Origin: Lycocorax pyrrhopterus obiensis | Lineage: Eukaryota; Chordata; Aves; Passeriformes; Paradisaeidae | Assembly: GCA_014706295.1 (NCBI GenBank) | Contig: JACSVZ010000011.1 | Coordinates: 4,032,663 to 4,096,662, forward strand | DNA length: 64,000 nt | Reading direction: 5' to 3' | Part shown: positions 25,186-38,034 of the stretch, in pieces | How positions within the stretch are numbered: position 1 is the stretch's first letter | Layout of the letters: every line of letters begins with the position of its first letter | Notes under the pieces: generated by a model | What the model was told of the DNA's origin: nothing | The model's input: the letters and a program-made list of their open reading frames with translations, nothing else | The model's database searches: none | Made by a program: the position numbers and the translations under genes

Positions 25186-28100
25186 CCTACCCAGTGCAGT
25201 GACTGGGACAATTGTCTGGCATGGATAAAGCAAGAACATGGCCTCAACCTCACCTGTTTTGTGGGAACAGAGAATGTGAGGAGAATTCCTGCAGCTATTT
25301 CTGCATGGGGGAGCCAGCTGCACCTTGTCCCCAAGTCAGCCTCGGCTACATTTGAAGAAAAGTACCTTTAAAGGAGGGACAGAGGAAGACAACAGAGGAA
25401 AGGTGACTGTATTTTCTATGAGGCTGCAGATCAGGTCATGGGTGAAGAATAAACAAAGAATTATTAAGCACCAAAAACATGATTCAAAAGTTACCAGATG
25501 GCACCAGCTGTAACTTAACTTTTCAGCAGTCCTGCCAAGAGCTGAAGTGAATGCAGCACAGTACAATATCATTTGTAGAAAAACACAAAACCAGAGAATT
25601 CCTGCCATAATTGTTCCATGATTCAGCAATTCACCCAGCTAACTGCTCCCAATCACACATAAACTCCAATAAATTTGAGGAGAGATTCACACACATGCCA
25701 TATGTTAGGATGGATGCAAAACCCCAAGGATATCGTTGGGAAGCTCACAATGCCCATGCGGAACTCAAGAAGGAAAAGAGAGAATACAAATTTGCAATAT
25801 GTGTTTTTAAGAGGAAGGGCATGGGGAGTAGGGCTTTTAAGCTCACGATTAACTTGCAGCAAGCAAATGCACAGCTCTTCCTCCCCAGGATTGCCATAAA
25901 GTCAGTGGAGCAGCTGCCTAATCCACGGGCAGAGACAAAACAGGAAACTTTAAAAACGAGACAGGTTAATACTCCAGATTTGTGTAGCCAGCTACCTGAG
26001 GGGTCACTCAGGGGACACTTCTCTTCCTCAGCACACAATGCTCTGCAGAACCCAAGGCCAAATCCAAACCTGAGCTGCACTTTGAGAAATGAGGATTCAC
26101 CACTTTTGGCTCCTTTGAGTCACTCTTTACCTACAGTGGCATCACAGGTCTGAATCTGGCCCCTCACTGTTTAGTACCTGCTGGGATTTAGACAGTAAAG
26201 GAGCTTTAGCTGAAGACAAGAGCTATTAATTCCCACCTTTGTTCACACAGAAAGGCTGATAAATGCCTTTGTGCATTTATGTGCAAGATAATGCAGCAAA
26301 AAAGTGTTCAGCATGTGCATAAAACTGTAGAGAGGGATAGCAGATGATTTTAAATTCCTTCTTAATAATTATAATTAAGCATACAACTATATTATGATAT
26401 ACAGTGTATTATTTCCCTGTTTTACTCTTTCCTCAGTTTTTTACAAAAGCTTAAGGCAATAATTGTTCTTTGGGTGCATGCTTTAAATGTTACCAGCAGT
26501 TTGTTTTTGAGACTATTCATTCCCTGCAGAGTCTTCAACACCAGATATTTTTAAAAGCAATATAAAATAATTATAAATTCCCCATGTAATTAAGTTCATT
26601 ACAGCAATATTCTCAGCTGATTTAGTCCTCTGTCAGCCATCTTGCTTTTCCTGTTTCAAGTTCTGAATTTTGTTCAAATTCTTTTAGAGGGGAAGGGGCA
26701 GCTTTTTCTTTTTATCTGAGTATTGCATGGAATAAAAGAAGAAGAAAGAACATTCATTGTTAACTACTGGTTTCAGAGGAAGCATATTGTAACTGCAAAC
26801 CTCTGATGGTAATTCACACCTTCATATGGTAAGTGCAATTCTGCTAAAAAAAGTGTTTTATTTTTTTTTTTAATTCTCCTTTTCTCATCCCTTTACAAAT
26901 GGTTGTGAGACTCCCAGAGGATGCTGACCAACATCTTGAAAACCACTGCTGGTGCAAACTCCTGGTCTTTGGACTGCTCACTACTTTTCTTCCAAGATCC
27001 AAGCTCTGGTTTCATCCTTAATTTCACTGACAACAGGAAAAAGGAGTACTCATTACTGTGTTTCGAGTATTAGCATTTTTAAAGCTCTGTTGGAAATTCA
27101 ACAACCTCCTTTTATTAATAACTAAATTCAGCCACCACATAAATACAAGGAACGTTCTGACTTGAAAATCGCTAACCCTGCAACTCTCCCAGCAGGAATT
27201 CCAGCAAAGACACACGCAGTGGAGCCCAGGGAAGTGAGAGGTGCTCTGCAACGAGGACACTCTCAGATTGCAAGGTAAGCCATGGCACTCTCAGCTATTT
27301 AGAAGCAATTAACCTTTTTTTGTGGATACTGCAGCTGGTCCGACCTGTTGCCCCTGTTTGCACACAGCTCGAGGGGAGAGGGGACTGGGCAGCGACCTGT
27401 CTGCAGCAGCCTGTGGGATCCAGTAAAACCTCTCCAAATATTCTGCATTACCCTTTGCCTGTATTTCCTCTTGTGAGAAATGGAAATGTGTAAAGACACA
27501 AGACAGGGTCTGAAAACATCACGAGAGCACCAGGAAAGGGGAGTCAGCCAGCCAGGGCCACATCTCTGCTTCATTTAAATAAAGCAGCTGATCCCTCAAG
27601 CCATTATGACCCGATGTTATTCAGAATCTGCCAAACCAAAAAAAAAGGGAAACAACCCAAACTGGAAATAAAAGATTAGACACAATCAGGCTCCATTGCT
27701 TGGATTTTTACCAAAAGCTACCTTTTAAGTCATGCTCCAGACCTAATGAGACTGCCACTTGTCAATCCACTGCTTTTTTGGGGTTGACTTCCCTGAGCAC
27801 AGAAAGTCATGCGAGCTGGGAAACACCTGCAACACGGAGAAATAAAACAAGATCTGGGCTTTCCTTCAGAGAGCTGCAGCTGGGCAAACTGCTCGCCAAA
27901 GACATGATTTAATTCTGACATTGTCATCCTGCCAGAGAGAAAGAGAAGCTAAAGGGCATAATATGGAGCCAGAGATTACCACTAAACTGACATTTTCTTG
28001 AATTAAGATGGATTAAATTTTTAAGTGGAAGAACTATTATTGCAGCAGGACTGATAGAAAATATAACTCTCAAATCAGAGTGAGATACAAGAATGATGGG

Positions 28101-31100
28101 ACTGCTTGAACCAAATTTCAAGTGCAGGATTGAAACCGTATTTGTGGAAATTTAGGCCATTTATAAAAACATCAGCTGATATTCTTATTTAAGTAATATT
28201 TCACTTGTTCTATCCAGCAACCAGTACCTTGTCACCCTCTCCAATTTCACTCACAGGTAGAGTACTTGTCAGGCATCAAAATATTATCTGCACCTCTGAA
28301 AATGAAAGAAAACAAGGGAATATTTATACTTTGAAAGCCCCTAAAAGACAAGTTAAAAAATGGCATTTATGGGCATCATTAAGCACAAACATTTTGCCAT
28401 CAATACTGAACAGGCCATCACTGACATGACAAAATCAGTCTGTCGTTCTACCTGTTGAAGAACACTGTCATAATGCTGAGGGCACAAGTGAATTCTCTTT
28501 ATCTGCACATTCAGAAGCTGTCTGGGTGCAAGTTCCATGATCCATGCAGTTTCTGCTGTTCCAGGCAGGGTTCTGGTAAGAATGAATGAGTATTAGAATG
28601 GTCAGTGTGCAATATCTTGCATCCTTCAAAATGAGAGCTCCTCTGGACAGCATGGATCCATCTCACTGGCTTCCTTTCAAGAGGAAAGTTAACTGGAGGC
28701 TGGATTCTCTGGGTCAGATTTAAAGTTGGATGTGGGCAGAACTGATGCATCTAAATGTAAAATTCTAAAGCAGGATTTTTTCATTCAGCTGCTACCTAAC
28801 CCTGGAAATGCCTCGTTTCTCCAGGTGGATCTTCTTTAAAACTTTCATTTCTTTCACTGAATGCCCAGAACTGCCGTGATTTGAGTTCTGCCCCTAAATT
28901 TTCACATCAAGCCCCGTCAAAATACAAACCCAGTCTTTTTGCTTTGGCAAAGTCTCACAGGGGATGGAAAATTCAGAAGCGCCTCTAGAACTACCCAAGG
29001 AAGCCAACAGTGACTATTTCCTTCTGAAATGTGCTGATACACATTGCAAGCCCGTGTTTATATGCATGAGGCCACCACCAGCCTGGAGTTCCTTGGAGCA
29101 AAACAAAATGCTAAAGGAAATGGTTCAAGAAACCAAGATGACATTCTAAAAAGAAAATAATTGAAATGGCTTGTTATAATCAGAAAAAAAAAACCAAACC
29201 TTTTTAGATTTTTCCAGTTAATTGTTGACACATTTCTGTTCAGCATAACTGAAACAGCAGTGTTTGCCTTTAGGGAATGTAGTATTCCAATGGCCTGGAA
29301 TAAAATCCTTCAAAATGTTTCTCTTGCAAACAATATCATTTATGTTCAGAAGCCATTAAAAATTAAACCAGGTTTTCAATATCGAGAAGTCGGGGGGGGT
29401 TGCACCATTCCCGTTCTCTGGCCCTTAAAGAACCGTACAAATGTTACAGCTGTGAGAAGTGCCTTTAATTTCAGTGGGTGGGAAGAGTTTACTCGGGCAG
29501 ATATGATTTGAGTGTCGCCGACACTTTTAATGCTCAGCTGTTTAGCTCAGAAGATGGACCGCGGCTGCTGGAGATTGCTCCTGCTCCACATTAATCCCTC
29601 CTTCCTCTGCTCCTTCCCTGAACTCTCCACACACCTATCCATCTTTCACTTGCAGGGGAGCCTTATGCTAATTACATTTCTCAGAGCATTAAGAAGATCG
29701 AGATGGATTTATTGAGTGAGCAGGCTCAAGGAAAAGAACGGTTGGGAATGGCTCGCAGTTGTCGATTGTTTTCCAATTATTAAGAGCATGTGATCAATTT
29801 GTTTCTCTGAATGTGCAGGTTGGATTCTCCAGAAGATTTTATAGGGCATCTTAATGTCGTTGTCATCCTTTTAAAGAATGTAAACAAAAAGTAAAGAAAA
29901 ATGTCTTCAATAATGTAAATAAAAGCCAGTGTCACAACATAAATAAAAATATGTGATAATAAAAAAAACCCTTAATTTAACACATCTGACTGCCTTCAGC
30001 AAAGTGCAAATGCAGGTAAAATAGAATTTTCCCATTTAATTATACAGATATAGAATTTGATTTCTGTCCTATGCCCACTGAGCAGAGAAGAACATTGATT
30101 TGTCTACCACTAAGCCACTGTTTGTAATGCTTGGACAACAGTATCACAAGCTTCCTAAAAAATCCTAATAAGGATACAATTTTCCAGAAATTGAGTTATT
30201 ATTGTCTTGGAAAACAAACAACTTTTGTGATACTGATCTTTAAGACTTATTATATCACAGGTATGGGAATTAGGTAACTATTTTATCCCTTGCAGGAGAA
30301 TTGTCCTCAGAAGCAGAACAACTCATTGAAAACTGACTATTTCACCTTTCTTTTCTCACTCCAAAGCAGCCAAGCTTGGCACTGTTAGTGCTGTAAAGTG
30401 GACACCCAAGCCATGGAGCTGAGGTGACCAGAAAAGAGGAATCTGCCAAATGGAGGAATAAAATGGGATGTGAAATAAAAAAGATACTTCCAAATCAAGC
30501 TGAAATCACACAGGTAATTAAATACCTGTATGTGCACAAATAAGAATATCTGGGAATCTGAATAGCATCCTTCCACTTGAGTATTAATCACTTCACCTGA
30601 GCTTTTATATGCAAAGGGAAATGGAAAACCAAAAGCTTTTACATCTACTAATGGTATTTCAAACCTCATCCCAACACATCAGGAATATAAACTTAATTCA
30701 GGGATATTTAAAATCTGTATGCACTTTAATCACTTTATATCAGTTCATATTATTTGTTGTTTTGTTGCCTAAAGTTGGATGTGTCACTTGTGTACTATTT
30801 ACAGTCACCAGAAAGTTGTCATGTTTAGAAATCTTAAAGTGTCCCGGAGCACATCTCTAATTGAATATTCTTTCTGATACTCATGAACGATTAATGGCAG
30901 GCCCCCAGCCACTCTCTGCTGAATTGTAGATTCCTGAAAGAAAAGGAGGTTACATTTTCCTGATTTACAAGATCAAGTTCTGTGTGGCAATCAAATTTGA
31001 TCTAAGGAATGGTTGTTCTCTGGAGACAGGCCTGCTTTACACCTGATCTGTGGCCTGACTGGGCAGCAAAATAATTTAAAAAAAACACCCAAAACCAAAA

Positions 31101-31840
31101 AAATCCATGATGCTCCCACCACACAAAAGCAAAAGCTAAGCTGAATGCTGCTAACAGGTGTGTTTTACACTGCCAATACAACACAGCTTTGATATACCAA
31201 GATGAGGAAAAATGCTGAAAAATTTGAGGGAAGCCTCGATAAAAGGGCATCAGCAGGACACTAAGGAAAGATACCCAGATTGAAAGATTGTGTGTCCTGT
31301 GCGTATTTTGACACCTCATTTCATCTGTTCCTTGTCCTCCCTTTGGGAGGGACAGCTGGCGTGGCCTTAAGGTTTCCTCATCACTTGCACTGAGCCCATT
31401 CCCTGAGTTCTGCTGACAAAATATGGGCTTCCTCAGCAAGATTTCGGTGTGATACAGAAATGACTCAGTTAAATGTCACAGATAAAATGCTCTCCTGCCA
31501 TTTCCCAGCGCAGCACAAACATGGAAACACTGTGCCTGGCACAGACCGTCCTGGAAAATGATATCTATCTCTTCTTCCCTGCACCTTTATACCCTCATAT
31601 GTAAGCTGCTGGGCAGGATGGTGAAGAAGGCAGCAGAGTACTCCCTACTCTAATTCACAACTTAATGTGTTCTTCAAAGGAATAGCCTTTTATATTCCTG
31701 CTCCTGTGCTCAGGTAAGACATTTGTACCCTTTCTGTCATCCCTTTCTGCAAAATGCATCAAAGCAAGGCTGTCCTAGAGAAGGAATGAATAAAAAAGAA
31801 CACATAGGATGGGAATACTGAGATGTGCACACAGAATAAT
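25186..31840. other. Single-copy non-coding DNA, no gene recognised
   Basis: The main open frame is 25611-26153 on the plus strand (180 codons). It has no recognisable domain, signal peptide or membrane segment, and overlaps minus-strand frames of 69 and 111 codons, so I treat it as chance. Positions 26340-26640 are very AT-rich with several TAATTA/AATTAT cores. Positions 29512-29720 are less CpG-poor than their surroundings. An A/C-rich run lies at about 31079-31110. Confidence 0.55.
29511..29525. repeat. 15-bp CpG-containing palindrome
   Basis: AGTGTCG and CGACACT are perfect 7-bp inverted arms around a single C. Two CpG sites in the arms survive in CpG-poor DNA. It may be a dimer-binding site; this rests on symmetry alone. 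Confidence 0.4.
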
Positions 31841-32152
31841 TCAATTTCACAGAATGACAGAATGGCCTGGGTTGGAAGGGACCTTAAATCCCATCCAGTC
31901 CCACCCCTGCCATGGGCAGGGACACCTTCCACTGTCCCAGGCTGCTCCAAGCCCCAATGTCCAACCTGGCCTTGGGCACTGCCAGGGATCCAGGGGCAGC
32001 CACAGCTGCTCTGGGCACCCTGTGCCAGGGCCTGCCCACCCTCCCAGGGAACAATTCCTGCCCAAGATCCCATCCAGCCCTGCCCTCTGGCACTGGGAAG
32101 CCATTCCCTGTGTCCTGGCCCTCCAGCCCTTGGCCATTGTCTCTCTCCAACT
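31841..32152 (-). mobile_element. CR1 LINE 3' end, antisense
   Basis: Read on the minus strand it has the usual CR1 3' untranslated order: GGAGAGAGACAATGG, a long GC-rich body, CCCTGCCCATGGCAGGGG, AAGGTCCCTTCCAACCC, then CATTCTGTCATTCTGTG, which is the short tandem tail of CR1. It is 5'-truncated at about 32152. The two GC-rich open frames crossing it on each strand (96 to 180 codons) are compositional and not genes. The body contains no CpG, as expected for an old methylated copy. Confidence 0.92.
31904..32149 (-). repeat. Left arm of a perfect 246-bp inverted repeat
   Basis: This segment is the exact reverse complement of 37730-37975, compared line by line over 246 bases without mismatch. 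Both arms lie within CR1 3' ends. Outside the arms the two copies differ quickly: on the tail side they diverge at once, right after CAGGGG, although the following CCTTCCAACCC is shared. Confidence 0.93.
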
Positions 32153-35100
32153 TCACTTTAAAAGGGAATGTCATGACTTCACTTCAGAAAACAAAGAAAG
32201 TGAAAAGTTTGGTGCATTTTATGTTTATAGAGAGACTCCAGAAATCTTACTGAATTATATCATGATGGGAATCTTTCAGACAGCTGAATGTCCAAACAGT
32301 AAGAACCCTTCAAAAACGCCAGCTTTACAAACAGTCTGCCACCGAGCCTAATTCCTTTCATGCCTTTAAGGTTATATTCAAGTGCCATAAAATGTTCCTG
32401 GTTGCTTTTCTTGAGCTTGCAATACATGAGAGAGAAAGGACACTTAGATACCGACTTCCTAAGAATATCTTCCCTCTATAAAAGCATAACTGAGGCTATC
32501 ATGTAAATGTTTAAATTTATGCTCCTTCTATTCAGAGGTTTGCTCAAGTCATGAAAAGGAGTTACCTTTTATGAACGTTATTAAATGTGTGAAAAATAAA
32601 TCGAGGCTTTTCCATTTGGTGAAGCCAAAGGTACCACCACTGTTAAGAGCCTGAAGGAGTTTATGCTGGAGGGCAAACATCCTCCACACAAATGATTTTA
32701 GGGAGCAATATGCATTTGACCGCAATGTATTAACAAAACAAATATTCCCAAACTCGAACTTTTCATTTTGCTGTGATCTGGAAATCCCACAAAATGTGGT
32801 GGATTTTTTTCCTATTTGGGTTTTGGTTGGTTTTCTTGTTTGGTTTTTTTTTGGCTTGGCTGGGATTTTTTGGGGTTTTTTGTTAAATTTTGGTACTTTC
32901 CACACTCTACAAGTCCAAGCACAAGCTGACACTGGTTACAACTGCATGGTAAGCAATGGTTTTTTTACTGACAGAGCACTTCACTTACTAAGTGAAAGGA
33001 GTTTACTTTTTCATTTCTGGCATTTTGAAATTCTCTCGTAAATTGCTGATTAAAAAATTAGAGTAAACAAAGCTGAGGAATCATCTAGGGCTGGCAGGAA
33101 ATTCCCAAAAACACTGTGGAAGAAGCCCACTCCTTGTAAGGTGACCACAAACATACTACATTCCCACCTGTTTTTATTCCCATCCCCTTAATCAGGTGCA
33201 GCAGGTGAACCTAGAATTATAATTCTACAAGCAATCCTGTTATTTTTAAGCCTGAAAAGTATTTAATCAAATCTAATTTAAACAATATTAGATGTGTGTA
33301 GTAGCAAATTCCAAAAATTAATCTCCTCTCAAGATCCATTCTGCTGAGGCAGTGGCTTAAAGGTGTCAGATTAAAAACTGCTTTGCTAAAGCATTTGAAA
33401 ATCTTCTTTTAATTTACATGTGTATTTGTTCCATTGCCCTGTTTTTGATCTAGGCTAGAATTGTCACACAAATGCAATAAAATCTGCACTTCATCTTGTT
33501 ATGATCAGGGAATGTGTGTGTAAGAGAGACACAGGGAGAATGGTCTTGATCCCCTTAGGCTAAAGTACATTCCCTAACATTTATTAGGCCTTTATAATGT
33601 ACTTTGCTGGATTTATTATCTCCACCTCCATCTACTTCTGCTTGAAGAGAACAGTCCTAAAATTGCCCTTAAAAGAAGACAATCATGATTCTTAAAATAG
33701 AGCATCCTTTCACAGCAAATCAAAAGTGGAGAACAATAGCGAGGGGGCTGTCTTCCCAACCTTGCTGTGTGAAGTTTTCCTGCTGGAAGCTTTAAATGAA
33801 ATCAAAATCAGCCTTTACAATGAGCCTTTGCAGATAATAGCGTTGGGGAAGGACTTTGTTGGGTTGCCTCTTTTTAACTTATCTCTTACCAGGCTAAATG
33901 AAGAAATAGCCTGGTTGAGGGGGAACTAACTTTATCCAGGTTACAAGCAGAGAACCACATCCAACAATCAGCAGAAGAAGGCAGTGACACAGAGCCTGAA
34001 TTATTTCCTCAGCTCTCCATGTGGTGTTCTCTGAAGTGAACACGTCCCTTTTTTGCACCCCTGGGTAACCCAGCTGACTCACAGGGGAAAGAAGCCTGGG
34101 CCACTTTGTGACTTAATTTATTGTCATCACAGCTTTCTGCCCTCCAAGGCTCCTCAGGGCTTAGCTGAAGAGTCTCAAATTCAGTAGTGAAGCCGTGAAC
34201 AAAAGCACTGAGACTCTCTGAAGGAACAAAAAATAACCAACCACACGCAGGTCTAGTATTTACACGTCTAGGAATGTCAGTCTAACAATAGTTGTGCCCT
34301 AGAAATAAAGTAAAAAAATATTTTTCAAATTAATTTGAGGTTGTTTTGGGGTTTTTTTTCAGACCACTAAGAATGCAATTCATAGGAAATAATGGATTTT
34401 TTAGAGTCTCATTCCATGTTCACTCTCTCTCTCTAGGGTTGAAAGAAATAAAGTAAATAAGTTTCTGCTCTTGGAAATACTGGACTTCAATTGGTTTGCC
34501 CTGAAGCTTCTCAAAACTTACAAGTGTATTCTGTAAAATGTCTCAGATTAATTCTCCTCTTGCTGACATGGTATCAGTCAGAAAGATTCATGCTGAAATC
34601 AGTATCCTACTGCCATCATCCCATTTCCACATTGATTCATTTGATTTATCTTGAATGCATGTGATAGGAAATTTGACTAAAAGATTAGTTTTGTTCCTCT
34701 CCTGCACTTTCCTCGTGTGCAGCCACCCAAAACAAGTGTTGGCCAGTTCCCTGCAGGAAAGTTGTACACAGTCCAAAATCTAAGGGCAGGTAAAGAGTCT
34801 CACATTCTGGTTTGAGCCAAGAAATCTGCATTTCCACATGCCAGTGCATTGGGTAGGTCATGCTGTCCTACATGATCTCAAGTTTCTGTCTGCACTGCCC
34901 AGTCAATTCCCACAGCTTGTTGGACCTGGCAGTAGTCTCCAGAAACAGCACTAACAGTGCAGAAACACTAAAGAACTTCCTATGACACCTAATTTTCAGC
35001 TTATTGCTCTCACATTATCATGCCATATATCTCACCATTACCAAGTACATCTTCAAATTAGTTTGAAAACCTCCATTGTAGGTTACCTCTGGCCCTGCCT

Positions 35101-37576
35101 CTTCTAACAGAGGAGCTTTCTTTGGAATTGCAGCTCAGACTTATTCATGGCCAGTGTAAACACACAGCAATGTCTATGCCTGAGGCAGCTCTTTTCATGC
35201 TGCTCCTCCTTCTTTCAGCGAGATGATGAACTTACTTACACATGATGATATAGAACATCATCTTTGGATTTACAAAGACAAGCAAAGGTCGTTAAGTATC
35301 AAGGAAGGGGAGGGGCTGTGACTGTCTCAGCATCTTCACTTGCCAGAGATCGTCAGAAAGATCAGAGTCTCAACTGTTATTGAAGCTGGCTTGAAAGTGG
35401 CAACTTCTTACATTGAGCAAAACATTCAGGAGCTGAACTGACCTTTGGAAGTGAAGCCAGCTCCTCTCTCCCTGAATGAGCAGCTAAAGAGTCAACAAAG
35501 GATGAGAGGAAAGGGACAGTGAGGCCAGGAGAGGAGCAAAGGTGTCCCAGGTACAACAGTGGCCACACAAAATAAGTGCACAGTCCAGGTCCAGCAGCAA
35601 AGCAAAGGAGAGGCTGCAGCATCCTCGAGTCCCACGATATTATTCAGGAATTCTGGTGCAATTTTAGGCAGAAGTACATTTGGAAGGAGTATCTGCCACA
35701 GAGCGCTGACTAGCATATTGAAAACATATGAGAGTTCTCTTGAGAGCTTTGAGAGTTCTGCTCAGTGAGGCTAAATGACGTCTGGAGCCCCCACAAGCTG
35801 GTTCCTTGTGATTCCAATGCTGGCAAACTGTTCCCCCTAGAATTAGCTGCAGAAGCTCCAGAATTTACAGTCATTTTCCTTCCAGGCTACAGATAAATTG
35901 AAAATCTGAGAACTCTTTTCTTCTCTCAAGATATCTCCTCAGAAATTCAAATGTCTTAGGAGAGGATGAGGCTCACAGCAGGATGGGAACGGTGCTCACG
36001 TGTGACATTTCTGGGGACAAATTCAGAGACAGGTAAGGAAAACAATGGAGAGTGGGATTCAGACACCTAAGGGATTGGTATAAGAACAGAAATCCTGGCT
36101 GTGTGCGGAAGCCAATATAAAATTAATCATTGATTCCAAAGGCCATGGCTTTTATCCAGTGTCTGTGCCTCACCTAATTCCCAGATAAAACCTCAGAGGG
36201 AATCAAATGCTTCATAAACCTCCTAACCTGTCTCAGAACAGGAAAATCCTCCGGAAGAAGCATGTCCTGGTGCACAGTGGCAGATGTGGCAGAGGACTGT
36301 TTTGTTAGCAGAGGAAATTTCTAGAGCTTTGCTACTTCCCTTCTCTCCAGCTCCTATCTTTCGGTTCAATATAATGACCAAATTTGCATCCAAACAAGTT
36401 TGCATATTCTTGAATTTTCCATTCTGTCTTCAGTGTTGCCGTGTTCCACGGAGGTCTCATCTTGCACTATGACACATTTATTACCAGATGATAATTGAAA
36501 AATAGAAGAAATGGCTTGGAGAGTAAATGGAAGAGAGGCAGATAATTTTAGGATTCAATTTTCTCTGCATTTTTTACTGGTAGGCATAGCATAATACTGC
36601 AATGGAATCCAATCAGAAGTTCTCTTCTGCACTTGTCACATTTCAGTGAGCTAACAGTGGCATGTCAAAACAGCTACAAATCTGGAAGACTCATTTTTGT
36701 TGGAATTAACAAAAGGACAACCAAAACTGTGAAGAACAAATATAAAGAGAATGCAAAAAATTAATTGTTAAACAAGTAAAGGATTTCAATTATGCTTATT
36801 GCCACCTTAATTTGCTTTTCTTCCAGTGTAGCAAAACCCTCAATATAATATTATACACAATTAATTCAACTGCTGTAATGAAATTAAATAGATTTCTATA
36901 ATTTGTATGTTGGAAGAAAACAGTAGCATTAATATTGCCGGTCATTCGGCAAACAGATAATAAAGCCCAAATCTAGTTAAGAAAACTCAATAAAATCTTT
37001 ATACAGTAACAATGAACTATGCAAGTGAGATGCTGTTTGCGTGCACCAGGGTGAACTCAGTGAGCAGGGTATGAACAAGCAGAAACCTCCAATGTGGGTG
37101 AGGGGTTTTCTTACAATTCCCCAAAGGGAACAGGGAAGAAAATCCACTTGCTTGCTTCTATCACAGTGAGTTTCCCAGCAGACTTCAATTCACTGCCTCT
37201 TTATTAAGATGTTGAGGGAAGTTGGCCTTGGCTTTGCATGCCGTGCCAGAGGGGTCTGTGCAGCCCTGGAGAGCAGGAGACTGTGTCAGGATTTACCTGT
37301 GCCAGCCTGGCTGCTCTGGGAGCCGAAGGGCACCTGGAATAAGGCACACAGGGTGCAAAGACTCTGCACCATGAAACACAACTGTGGGATGGGAGCCTAA
37401 ATGTGCCCTCCCTCTTCTCTGCTCTGCTCTCAGCACACCCTTCCCCTGTTCCAGCACCCCATGTGTGCCACCTCCACCAGCCAAGCCACAGCAAGCCTGG
37501 GCTTTCAGGAATTCACAAATCTGCAGCTCTTCCAAATCACAGTAGAGACACTGAAAAATTCCATCCATTGATGGTG
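32153..37576. other. Single-copy DNA between the two inverted CR1 copies
   Basis: This 5.4-kb stretch is AT-rich and forms most of the spacer of the inverted repeat. It holds a T/G-rich low-complexity run (32805-32900), a strongly AT-rich tract at 36760-37010 with several AATTAA-type cores, and a GC-richer patch at 37200-37560 of unknown origin. No open frame above 127 codons and no recognisable product. Confidence 0.55.
32805..32900 (+). repeat. T/G-rich low-complexity run
   Basis: Irregular TTTGG, TTTTGG and TTTTTTGGGG units without C for long stretches. Similar runs occur at 42886-42965 and 58087-58190, so this simple-sequence type recurs in the window. A plus-strand open frame through it is rich in F, W, G and L and is an artefact. 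Confidence 0.75.
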
Positions 37577-38034
37577 TGAGCCCAGAGGAGGCACCAGCAT
37601 GATCAGAGGAATGGAGCAGCTCTGCTGGCAGGAAAGGCTGCCAGAGCTGGGATTGTTCAGCCTGGAGAGGAGAAGCTTTGGGGGGACCTCAGTGTGGCCT
37701 TGCAGGGCCTGAAGGAGCTGCAGGAAAGCTGGAGAGAGACAATGGCCAAGGGCTGGAGGGCCAGGACACAGGGAATGGCTTCCCAGTGCCAGAGGGCAGG
37801 GCTGGATGGGATCTTGGGCAGGAATTGTTCCCTGGGAGGGTGGGCAGGCCCTGGCACAGGGTGCCCAGAGCAGCTGTGGCTGCCCCTGGATCCCTGGCAG
37901 TGCCCAAGGCCAGGTTGGACATTGGGGCTTGGAGCAGCCTGGGACAGTGGAAGGTGTCCCTGCCCATGGCAGGGGGTTGGAATCAGGTGATCCTTAAGGT
38001 CCCTTCCAACCCAGGACATTCTGTGACTCTGATT
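37577..38034 (+). mobile_element. CR1 LINE 3' end, sense
   Basis: It starts in the last part of CR1 ORF2 (AGCCCAGAGGAGGC, then ATGATCAGAGGAATGGAGC and GGATTGTTCAGCCTGGAGAG) and continues through the same 3' body as the antisense copy at 31.8 kb. It ends CCCATGGCAGGGGGTTGGAA, CTTAAGGTCCCTTCCAACCC and CATTCTGTGACTCTG. It is about 150 bp longer at its 5' side than the antisense copy. The GC-rich frames on both strands (92 to 140 codons) come from the repeat composition. Confidence 0.94.
37730..37975 (+). repeat. Right arm of a perfect 246-bp inverted repeat
   Basis: Exact reverse complement of 31904-32149. The arm has no CpG, yet the two arms are identical. On the tail side the copies change abruptly after CAGGGG: GTTGGAATCAGGTGATCC here against TGGGACTGGATGGGATT there. 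Confidence 0.93.

Noticed and set aside
25611..26153. 180-codon plus-strand open frame
   Set aside because: No recognisable domain, no codon-position bias that I can see, minus-strand frames of 69 and 111 codons in the same bases. A frame of this size is not surprising in 64 kb of both strands.
31809..32351. 180-codon frame and its relatives at 37657-38100
   Set aside because: They are translations of GC-rich CR1 3' ends on either strand. The identical peptides at the two places only reflect the inverted repeat.
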